Under the pieces are notes generated by a model that was given only the letters and a program-made list of their open reading frames with translations, made no database searches and was not told where the DNA came from. Below, piece by piece: positions 24,180 through 33,871 of a stretch of 64,000 bases of DNA. The stretch covers positions 12,777,962 through 12,841,961 of the forward strand of contig NC_134034.1 of NCBI RefSeq assembly GCF_964204645.1, in the 5' to 3' direction. The first letter of the stretch is position 1, and each line of letters begins with the position of its first letter. This stretch comes from Tubulanus polymorphus. Lineage: Eukaryota > Nemertea > Palaeonemertea > Tubulaniformes > Tubulanidae. A program made the position numbers and the translations under genes.

Positions 24180-27100
24180 TACTTGTAGATTTTCTGATGA
24201 GTAGTTGATCTCAAGCTGGGTTTTTTCTCATAGTTGATATTAAGCTGCAATAATTAAAAGAAGATATCCTGTAATGACCAAATATTTCAATAAGAATTAA
24301 TCGTAATAATTTCATGTATATCAAGTTACCTTTTATGATTGCTGGGTTTGTTATCGGCGATTATCTTATTAGTTGATTGGTTAATGAGTTCGATCCTAGT
24401 TGGCTGTGCACCGTTCAAGTTGGTCGATTTTGGACGAGTAGTTGTTCTCAAACTTGGTTTTTTTCGCATAGTTGAAATTTAGCTGCAATGATCAAAAGAA
24501 GATATCCTTTAATGACAAAATATTTCAATAAGAATTAATCGTAATAATTCCTTGAATATCAAGTTACCTTTTATGATTGCTGGTTTCATTATCAGCGATT
24601 AACTTATTAGTTGATTGGTAAATGAGTTCGATTCTGTTGGCCTCATCTGTGCGCCGTTCAAGTTGGTCGATTTTGGACGAGTAGTTGATCTCAAGCTGGG
24701 TTTTTTCTGATAGTTGAAATTTAGCTGCAATGATTAAAAGAAGATATCCTGTAATGACAAAATATTTCAATAAGAATTAATCATAATAATTCCATGTATA
24801 TCAAGTTACCTTTTATGATTGCTTGGTTTGTTATCGGCGTGGATCATCTAAAGTTTATGGGTTAATGAGTTCGATTCTGTTGGCCCCATCTGTGCGCTGT
24901 TCAAGTTGGTCGATTTTGGACGAGTAGTTGATCTCAAACTGGGTTTTTCCGCATAGTTGAAATTTAGCTGCAATGATTAAAAGAAGATATCCTGTAATGA
25001 CAAAATATTTCAATAAGAATTAATCGTAATCATTCCATGTATATCAAGTTACCTTTTATGATTGCTGGTTTCATTATCGGCGATTATCTTATTAGTTGAT
25101 TGGTTAATGAGTTCGATCCTAGTTGGCTGTGCGCCGTTCAAGTTGGTCGATTTTGGACGAGTAGTTGATCTCAAACTGGGTTTCTTCTTATAGTTGAAAT
25201 TTAGCTGCAATGATTAAAAGAAGATATCCTTTAATGACAAAATATTTCAATAAGAATTAATCGTAATAATTCCATGTATATCAAGTTACCTTTTATGATG
25301 GCTGGTTTCATTATCGGTGTGGATCATCAAAAGTTGGTGGGTTAATGAGTTCGATTCTGTTGGCCTCATCTGTGCGCTGTTCAAGTTGGTCGATTTTGGA
25401 CGAGTAGTTGTTCTCAAACTGGGTTTTTTCGCATAGTTGAAATTTAGCTGCAATGATCAAAAGAAGATATTCTGTATTGACAAAATATTTCAATAAGAAT
25501 TAATCGTAATAATTCCATGTATATCAAGTTACCTTTTATGATTGCTGGTTTCATTATCGGCGATTATCTTGTTGATTGGTTAATGAGTTCGATCGTAGTT
25601 GGCTGTGCGCTGTTCAAGTTGGTCGATTTTGGACGAGTAGTTGATCTCAAGCTGGGTTTTTTCTTATAGTTGAAATTTAGCTGCAATGATTAAAAGAAGA
25701 TATTCTGTAATGACAAAATATTTCAATAAGAATTAATCGTAATAATTTCATGTATATCAAGTTACCTTTTATGATTGCTGGTTTCATTATCGGCGATTAT
25801 CTTATTAGTTGATTGGTTAATGAGTTCGATCCTAGTTGGCTGTTCGCTGTTCCAGTTGGTCGATTTTGGACGAGTAGTTGATCTCAAACTGGGTTTTTCC
25901 GCATAGTTGAAATTTAGCTGCAATGATTAAAAGAAGATATCCTGTAATGACAAAATATTTCAATAAGAATTAATCGTAATAATTCCATGTATATCAAGTT
26001 ACCTTTTATGACTGCTGGGTTCATTATCGGTGTGGATCATCAAAAGTTGGTGGGTTAATGAGTCCGATTCTGTTGGCCTCATCTGTGCGCTGTTCAAGTT
26101 GGTCGATTTTGGACGAGTAGTTGTTCTCAAACTGGGTTTTTTGGCATAGTTGAAATTTAGCTGCAATGATCAAAATAAGATATTCTGTATTGACAAAATA
26201 TTTCAATAAGAATTAATCGTAATAATTCCATGCATATCAAGTTACCTTTTATGATGGCTGGTTTCATTATCGGCGATTATCTTGTTGATTGGTTAATGAG
26301 TTCGATCGTAGTTGGCTGTGCGCTGTTCAAGTTGGTCGATTTTGGACAAGTAGTTGATCTCAAGCTGGGTTTTTTCTTATAGTTGAAATTTAGCTGCAAT
26401 GATCAAAAGAAGATGTCCTTTAATGACAAAATATTTCAATAAGAATTAATCGTAATAATTCCATGTATATCAAGTTACCTTTTATGATTGCTTGGTTCGT
26501 TATCGGCGTGGATCATCTAACGTTTGTGGGTTAATGAGTTCGATTCTGTTGGCCTCATCTGTGCGCTGTTCAAGTTGGTCGATTTTGGACGAGTAGTTGT
26601 TCTCAAACTGGGTTTTTTCTTATAGTTGAAATTTAGCTGCAATGATTAAAAGAAGATATCCTGTAATGACAAAATATTTCAATAAGAATTAATCGTAATA
26701 ATTTCATGTATATCAAGTTACCTTTTATGATTGCTGGTTTCATTATCAGCGATTATCTTATTAGTTGATTGGTTAATGAGTTCGATTCTGTCGGCCCCAT
26801 CTGTGCGCTGTTCAAGTTGGTCGATTTTGGACAAGTAGTTGTTCTCAAACTGGGTTTTTTCGCATAGTTGAAATTTAGCTGCAATGATCAAAAGAAGATG
26901 TCCTTTAATGACAAAATATTTCAATAAGAATTAATCGTAATAATTTCATGTATATCAAGTTACCTTTTATGATTGCTGGTTTCATTATCAGCGATTATCT
27001 TATTAGTTGATTGGTTAATGAGTTCGATTCTGTTGGCCCCATATGTGCGCCGTTCAAGTTGGTCGATTTTGGTCGAGTAGTTGTTCTCAAACTTGGTTTT

Positions 27101-27350
27101 TCCGCATAGTTGAAATTTAGCTGCAATGATTAAAAGAAGATATCCTGTAATGACAAAATATTTCAATAAGAATTAATCGTAATAATTTCATGTTTATCAA
27201 GTTACCTTTTATGATTACTTGGTTTGTTATCGGTGTGGATCATCTAAAGTTGGTGGGTTAATGAGTTCGATTCTGTTGGCCTCATCTGTGCGCTGTTCAA
27301 GTAAGTCGATTTTGGGCGATAGTATACTAAGTTACCTTTTCTGATTGCCG
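24180..27350 (-). repeat. Array of ~13 exon-like ~240 bp units
   Basis: Each unit, on the minus strand, has an acceptor-like ttttaatcattgcag, an ~155 nt stretch that can encode a coiled-coil-like peptide (core SSKIDQLEQRTDEANRIEL), and a donor-like cataaaag|gtaactt, then ~85 bp of AT-rich spacer. Units begin near 24321, 24560, 24801, 25046, 25281, 25525, 25760, 26000, 26240, 26475, 26715, 26957 and 27200, with a decayed unit at the left edge. Two 3' halves alternate (one ending STNKIIADNETSNHKR, the other NPPTFDDPHR and a stop). Several units have 5- or 4-nt deletions or in-frame stops, so most are not coding in a common frame. I treat the array as an amplified exon/intron segment, probably nonfunctional. 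Confidence 0.7.
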
Positions 27351-27379
27351 GGTTCATTATCGGTGAGGTCTCCTAAGTT

Positions 27380-27610
27380 TGTAGTCTAATTTTACATATC
27401 TTTTGTTGTTTTTTCTGTGTAAATAGTCCGAAAGTTTACAATGTTTGAATTTTGTCTAATTTTACATTTCTTTGCTCTTTTTTTCGTGTAAATAGTCCGA
27501 AAGTTTACAAGGTTTAAGAGAATTTTGTCTAAGTTTTACATATCTTTGGTCTTTTTTTTCATGTAAATAGTCCGAAAGTTTACAAGGTCGTAATTTTGTC
27601 TAATTTAAAT
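27380..27610. repeat. Three-copy ~75 bp repeat
   Basis: Three tandem copies of a unit with gtctaattttacatatcttt, ttttttcgtgtaaatag and tccgaaagtttacaa. Immediately to the right (27640-27725) is an ~85 bp segment, aaatcggaaatcgaagtaca..., that recurs at 34510-34590. Confidence 0.75.
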
Positions 27611-30600
27611 TTTTTTTGTAGTTTTAAGTTTTTTCAAAATCGGAAATCGAAGTACAGATATAGTTGTGTGATCGGCGGTCGATTTCACATAGATTTCTTT
27701 TTCTTTAAATCCGAGGAGCGCATAATTGGGAAATTCGGTTCCAGTTTATTCAATTAATCTTCCAACCAGTCTGAACCGGCAAGCGACTGATTGGGGTCAA
27801 TTAAGTTGACTGCCTATTTTAATACATCGAGATTTGGAATATCTATATTACAAGGTTGAAGATCATTTTTTACATTTTATGAATAGTTGATTACTGGGTA
27901 GTAGTATAGCTGAAAAAAAAAGAGCAGAATCTTGTGAGCAGAAAATCCTTTCGAATATCACTGATCATAATTAACGTGTCAATTCATATGTATATAAGAT
28001 CAGCAATGTGGACCGGTACGTAGATTTTGATAATAGTCAATTATTAAACAATATCTATATGAAATTCAACTCATATCGTAATTCATCTATATTTTAGATA
28101 TCTAAGCAACGGTTGATTGTTATAGTTTAAAAACAATTCGACTAAAGCATCTTTAGTCATCTCTAGGAATACCAGAGTCACAACAAATTTAGTAATGCAT
28201 AATAAATCTTATCAAATTGTTTTTGTACTGTTTCTATCTTCAGAGATTCTTGATGTTTTTCTTTCTTGGGTGCTAAACACTCAGTGACCAGTAGGCTTTT
28301 ACTGAAACCCAGGCCCATCCTACTAAGTGCAAACCTGCTAGTAATAATGCCCTAAATACATTTCAATTGTCAGTTAAACCTTGTTCGTATTATCAAATTA
28401 ACTTCATCGTCAATTAATAAACTTTAAGAGATTTGTTTTCTACCCATAGGTGGTGACATCTGTGCCCAGTGAATGTTATTCTAATCCATTCCAGTAATTC
28501 TAAATATCGCTCCTAATATATACAATGATCTTGTAATTATGATGATATAACTAACTGTGCGCTGCCAGCATTGATCCTGGTCAACATGGTTCTACAGATT
28601 TAAGAAACCTTGAATCATTCCAACGCCTTGACAAATCCAGAATTCTGCAAAGCCTTAAAAGATTCAATAAATCCCACGCCTAAGAGACAGAGTTTAAACA
28701 CACCCTGTTTTTTTTAGATATCAACCAATTAGATTAAACAGTTTTCTTATCAACCCCTACGGTTTAGATTTGAGCACTTTTACCTTATATGAAGATGCTG
28801 AATTAATCTTTATCTTAGATGCCTAATCACCCAATTAATTTCCTAGCTATAATTAAAATTGTCTCTTAAAATTTTATACGGGGCTTGATATTTCTACATG
28901 ACAAGAATTTCAGATCTGGTTTCGATTGATCACTATTTCAAAATGCTTATTTTGCATAAGAGCTTTTGATATCTAGTTTGACGAATACAGAATTCCCCAA
29001 AACCTAACTGATTCAACAGATCCCACACACATGTCGCCCAGTTATGACGCAGGTGACATTGCACGATACAGTCGTCTCATCCACTGCACTATTATTTAAA
29101 TAATTTTCACTTATATATATTACATTGAATTAATTTTAATTAATCTTCTAGATATCTAAGTGATCTGTTAATTAGTGATCATACTAGCTACATTTTAAGT
29201 GGTAAATTAGAAATTCCCTTAAAGCCGAATTGCTATATAATCTTTATTTCCCTTTTATAGTAGTACACTGTGTATAAGGACCGAAAGACCTTGTTATAAC
29301 CGGACCTCCCTGGTGCGGTGCAAGACATTATGCTAGAAAATAGTTTGAAGGAGAGGGGTTAGTAAAAGAGAGCTATTAGCAAGAGGAATAAGACCTAAGT
29401 TTAGGATATCCTGTCAGAATAAGGCTCTCAATCTGATATACACAGTGAAATTGAAATATTCTCCCTTCCAAATTCAGGAATGTATTTGTGCACGTACAGA
29501 TTTGTTTTATCTCCCTTCGATCGGAAGTAAATCAGCGTGAAATGATTTTGGCAATAGGCCTATGTATCAAAACTAATACAGCTGTATTTAGATATCATAT
29601 AGTAATACATTTATGAGTAATTCACCTTTGATTCTAATTGTCAGTTAAACAATATCTATTATGCGTAACTTGACACACAGTATGGCTTTTAGATGAATCA
29701 GTTAGGTTTAGGTAAATTTTGGCAATTGTGAAGGACATGACCAGTTGCCATAAGCACGGCAGTTGGAGATGTAAATACTGATCAGTCGATGAGACTGATT
29801 CAGATGTGCTTATACATATATCAGCTATATTTAAATTTTCAATTTTACTACATTTATATTATGGACCTGTATTACATACCGGATAAAAAGTTTTTGATCT
29901 TAGAAATATTGAATTCATCTTTATTGTGGATCTAAGCCATTGGTTAATGAGCAATTTTTCCTAGCTTTAAATGATAATTGTCAGTTAAATAATAATCATA
30001 GCGCAAAACAAGGCACAGAGTGTGGCTTTCGGGAATGATTTGAACCGCTTAAAGCTTTGTTTTATTCTAGATTTGTCAAAGCGCTGAGACCTAATCACAG
30101 TTTCTGAAAGACCCGCAGTCCATAGTTTTCCCCATATATATTACACCAGATCTCGATAGAGCCCTAGACACTATTTTATACATCTTTCCCCCAGAAATTC
30201 ATTAATGCAATGGGTAAAGCAGCACATAATATACACTGTAAAGTGCCTGAATGTTTATAAATGACATATGTATCAATATATCATTTGTAAAAAAATCTAT
30301 CAACTGACGATAAAGTTTAATTGATATATATCTTTACAAGTAAAGCCAGCCTTAATGTATATGGGCCCCTAAAATATCTACACCAGAAGAATTTTTCATC
30401 AAGCATTATAAGATATTGAATGATTGCTAATATCTAAGCGATTAGTTAATTAGTAAATTGTCCTATCTATATCTTGATTGTCAGTTAAACAATAGTCATA
30501 TGAGGCCTGAAATATCTACGGTACATTCGAAAAATTTCAAATGTCACATAAGATATTGAATTTACCTTAATTTTACATTACTTACAAAATCTTTTAATCA

Positions 30601-30780
30601 ATAACTGACCAATCTACATTTTAATTACGAGACCAAAGAATATTTAAAGGACGTCACTCAATCATTTCGTCTAATATTCTAAATATTCAAGCAATCATTG
30701 CCTAGCTATATTTCAATTTACTACCGGCCACAGAGCTTCAATAAAGTAGTGCGGAGATGGTGAGCTTGACCAGCGTCTCT
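27611..30780. other. AT-rich DNA with old diverged duplications
   Basis: Recurring landmarks suggest decayed tandem duplication. attgtcagttaaac occurs near 28369, 29639, 29987 and 30478. taagngattngttaattag followed by ctagctatattt occurs near 28825, 29160, 29935, 30435 and 30695. The stretch 27940-28000 also resembles the spacer of the 24-27 kb array. I find no exon with conserved frame. Confidence 0.5.
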
Positions 30781-31072
30781 ATCCTCTCCAGCGCCTATGC
30801 ATTCTAACCCAGATATGAAGAATCAACTTAGCTTTATGTCTGTATGCATTCCTGTTGCCATGCAGGATGAGGTCAAGACTGCCAGGTTCGGTTGCGGCAG
30901 GTCTTTGGTGGTCCTTCAAGGTGGAGTCTTTTGTGGGCACTTCTGGTGGGCAGATTTTAGATGGGCCTTTCCGGATTAACCTGAAATGAGTAAAAGAACA
31001 ATATTCTGTAGTTACACAATCCTTTTCGTATCACTCATCGTAATTTACATGTGTATCAACTTAACTTTCAAT

Positions 31073-31155
31073 ATTGCTGAATTCAGTGTTCTTTTTTTCG
31101 GCATCCTCTTCGTTGTAGTCGCCTTCAGCATCTTCTTCTTCATCTTGGGAGTCCT
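31073..31155 (-). other. Exon-like acidic segment related to the 24-27 kb array
   Basis: On the minus strand, tttaatttcag precedes an open segment reading DSQDEEEDAEGDYNEEDAEK and ending near SNIE, followed by a possible donor gttaagt. The following ~95 bp aligns by eye with the spacer of the 24-27 kb array units. It may be a diverged ancestral exon of the amplified segment. I could not join it in frame to any neighbour, and an antisense ORF (30986-31183, plus) encodes two hydrophobic stretches, so coding is unproven. Confidence 0.3.
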
Positions 31156-31195
31156 GAAATTAAAAAAAAGAGAAGAGCGATGAAAACCTGGTACG

Positions 31196-31400
31196 GAACA
31201 AAACTAATGTTCGAAAGCTTTACAGCTCTCCGTCGCCGGTCACATGCCCAGAACACCAGACAAAGAGCCAGCCAGGAATATACTGCCCTCTACACGCCCT
31301 CACACAGAACGCGAAAACCAGGATGACAACGCCTCACATTCCCCATCTAACTGCAGGATGTACTGGGCGACGTCAGTAACTGACACACCTGTAAAATTGC
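31196..31400 (+). mobile_element. Retroelement C-terminal remnant, plus copy
   Basis: Frame-shifted plus-strand reading gives KTNVRK, then an AGHMPRTPDKEPAR-like segment and CPLHAL..NAKTRMTTPH. This resembles the end of LINE reverse transcriptases (RxxLxxAGHxxRMPDxRxP). An inverted copy lies at 31805-31990. Both are broken by frameshifts. Confidence 0.5.
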
Positions 31401-31439
31401 ACGAAACACAAATAGTGCAGTACAACCAGCTTGACCGGG

Positions 31440-31800
31440 TTGAGATTCAGGATCTCAACTAGCACCCAAAAGCGTGACAAGAGACTTCATCCACTGACCG
31501 AGGTTATCACAAGGACACAATGAAACTAGCACTCACAAGCCGACGAGAGACTTCATCCACTGACCGAGGTTATCACAAGGACACAATGAAAACTAGCACT
31601 CAAACTAGAAATCAAAGAGCGTGACAGTAGAATCATCCCTCAGCCGACTCAGAATACCAGAAACAAAGAGCGTGACAGTAGAATCATCCCCCATCCGGGT
31701 GGTCGCAAGGACACAATGAATGCTAGTAGCGTGACAATCCAGTATAACCGCTCCATTTGTTTCCCGCGCAATCCCACAGATATGCCCGTCATTGACATCA
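31440..31800. repeat. Short repeats between inverted retroelement remnants
   Basis: gagacttcatccactgaccg, aggttatcacaaggacacaa and agcgtgacagtagaatcatc each recur two or three times. The block fills the loop between the two inverted remnants. Confidence 0.7.
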
Positions 31801-31804
31801 CTCA

Positions 31805-31990
31805 GCACACTTTGTAGATAGGTGGGGGCAGTGAGGCCTCGTCATCCTAGTTTTCGTGTTCCGTATGAGGGCGTGTAGAGGGCAGAATTTCCTGACCGAC
31901 TCTTTGTCTGACATCCTCGACACATGACCGGCGAAGGAGAGCTGACGCTTTCGGACATTAGTTTTGTTCCAGCAAACGTTGAAATTCGAC
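31805..31990 (-). mobile_element. Retroelement C-terminal remnant, minus copy
   Basis: The minus strand reads KTNVRKRQLSFAGHVSRMSD, then KESVRKFCPLHAL and TKTRMTRPH. The RQLxxAGHxxRM signature is typical of the region after the reverse transcriptase in non-LTR elements. It is the better preserved partner of the plus copy at 31196. Confidence 0.55.
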
Positions 31991-32059
31991 AGAGAAATCG
32001 GCCCTGAAAAATAAAACGGGTTAGAACCTGGAAAAAAGAACGGATTAATAAACACGGAA

Positions 32060-32193
32060 CAGTACAGGACAGTACGAAGACGAACAGTAACACATAAAAC
32101 ATGAAGACGTCGTTCCTCAGGAAGCAGGAACAGGAGCGGGAGCAGGAGCGCAGCGAAGATCGCCAGGAGGAGAATCCACGGTAGCATGTTCAC
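32060..32193 (-). CDS. Possible signal-peptide-bearing first exon
   Basis: An ATG on the minus strand begins a strongly hydrophobic stretch, MLPWILLLAIFAALLLPLLF, followed by PEERR, which would serve as a signal peptide or anchor. Downstream acceptors (ttttttccag and ttttatttttcag near 32007-32030) lead into a short open segment reading ADFSVEFQRLLEQN before a stop. I could not identify a homologous family or a clear donor, and the open frame runs into the retroelement remnant. This may be a small secreted peptide gene, a broken gene, or chance. Confidence 0.22.
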
Positions 32194-32229
32194 AGTGTGA
32201 GTGTGCAGAGGTGAATGAGGCCTATGCTT

Positions 32230-33870
32230 GTGTACACGTGGTCAGCCGGTGACGTATTCAATAGCGCGTGTCAGAATGATATCAACAACTCTGAAAAACC
32301 GCAATTGTGTCTCTCTATCGTTGAATGGGTTTACATTATGAAAGGTTCCACCGCCGGGTTGAATACACGCCAGTAGTCAGCTGAACAATATAGTGGAGGT
32401 ACTGAATAAAGGTCATGAAATAAATTACTTGATTCCCAACAGCTACCTCCGAATTTATTAGCCGCCGCCTGTTTTTTTCCTGCTAGAATATTCTGGAAAA
32501 ATTTATAAATTTATACCGACCGATAGCTCTTCAGTTAAAGATTCACACCAACACAGGTCTTCATTAGAATCCGCGTAAACATTTACTAATGAAATTAGTT
32601 TATTAGTCATGCACCCCGAGATAACTAACTCACACCATGCACGAGGAAAGCGGTCTATTTGAGTCATTGGGGAAAACCCACTAATTAGTGGTATTAATAC
32701 CATGTATTCATGATTAATCATCATTCATGCTGTTATCACAGAATCCCGTCAATCGACAGATTTATAAAAACTCCTTGATTCAATTGAGGGGAGACAGGTT
32801 TTTTAATTACTTGGAGCACCGATCCTCTGAAATTCCAGGTCGAAATTCTCAAAAACTTCATGCTAATTATCACTCATAATTTGAAAAAAAACCAAATTGT
32901 TTTCTTTAATTTCGATACTGAATTAAACGCCGTACATCATCATGTAAATTTAGGAAAGTCCATATTAGAATTTCGTTTCTTGTTCCAATCTACTCTTATC
33001 CCATTTTTGATTTTGGTCAAAGAGTATGGCGGAATCAAATCATGTGTACAGGGCACCGTAACAACGACTGCTATTCAGCAGACTACCTTGACGGGTGAAG
33101 ATGGATTGTCCATCAATAATGAGAAGGGGAAGTAAATTCGAGGTCCTGCCAGTAATCCGCGTCCGGTCCATGACTCCGTATGTCAATTCAAAAAAACATC
33201 AAGACTTTATTGCCACAAAACAATATTCGTAAATAAAGTTTTTCGGTCAGGAAGAATTGAGTGAGTGGGTTTTTTGATAGCAACTTAAATACTTAAATCA
33301 CGGAATTAACCACCTGGCTCAAAGTGTACTGTCTGTCAACACCCCGGCCCCTTCTTAGCCCCTGCCGGCGAACTCGGCTGCTGGGGCTGCGGCCAAGGGG
33401 CGCAGAGCAGAGGGGTGGCTGGGGAGGGATGGATCTGGTCGGTGCCGAGAATCTATGGTGGTTCCCTTCTTTTCGCAAACCCAGCGTTAGGCTACACGCC
33501 CGGGCGGGTGGGTCCGCGACACATAAGGCGCCCCGTCAGTCAGTGCGCGGGCCAGAGATCAACACGTGCGATCATAGACTATAGTCTGAATACCTGTCAT
33601 TGTAACCTGTTCCCTCTCTGTGGGAATTTGGAAGGATGGCTAGGTACTATCTCATTCAATACCTGCGCTAGTTAGTTACGTAATCATTGGTGGTGAGCTT
33701 TTTATAATCGGATGAGCTTATACCAACGTTAGGGATGACAACCGGGCCAAAACACGGTTGAAAAAAGTAACACTTCAAAAATATACTTTCTGTTCACTTC
33801 AGTCCACAGTCTTAATTCATTCACTACGACCACTTCGATTTCATCCGTTTGAATTGTTCATATATTTGTA
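32230..33870. other. Upstream region of RPP25 without a recognised gene
   Basis: No coding exon is supported. The GC-rich segment 33335-33575 (cggccccttcttagcccctg, ggggctgcggccaaggggcg) contrasts sharply with its AT-rich surroundings. It could be a CpG-rich promoter piece or a repeat fragment. The 5' noncoding exon of RPP25 should lie somewhere here. Confidence 0.4.
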
Positions 33871-33871
33871 G

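Noticed and set aside
24180-27350. Functional Dscam-like cluster of mutually exclusive exons
   Set aside because: Splice-like borders are kept, but units differ by indels that are not multiples of three and several have early stops. Without transcripts I list it as a repeat only.
30986-31183. 65-codon plus-strand ORF with two hydrophobic segments
   Set aside because: It has an ATG, but lies antisense to an acidic exon-like segment, whose complement is necessarily hydrophobic, and inside a sequence related to the 24-27 kb repeat.
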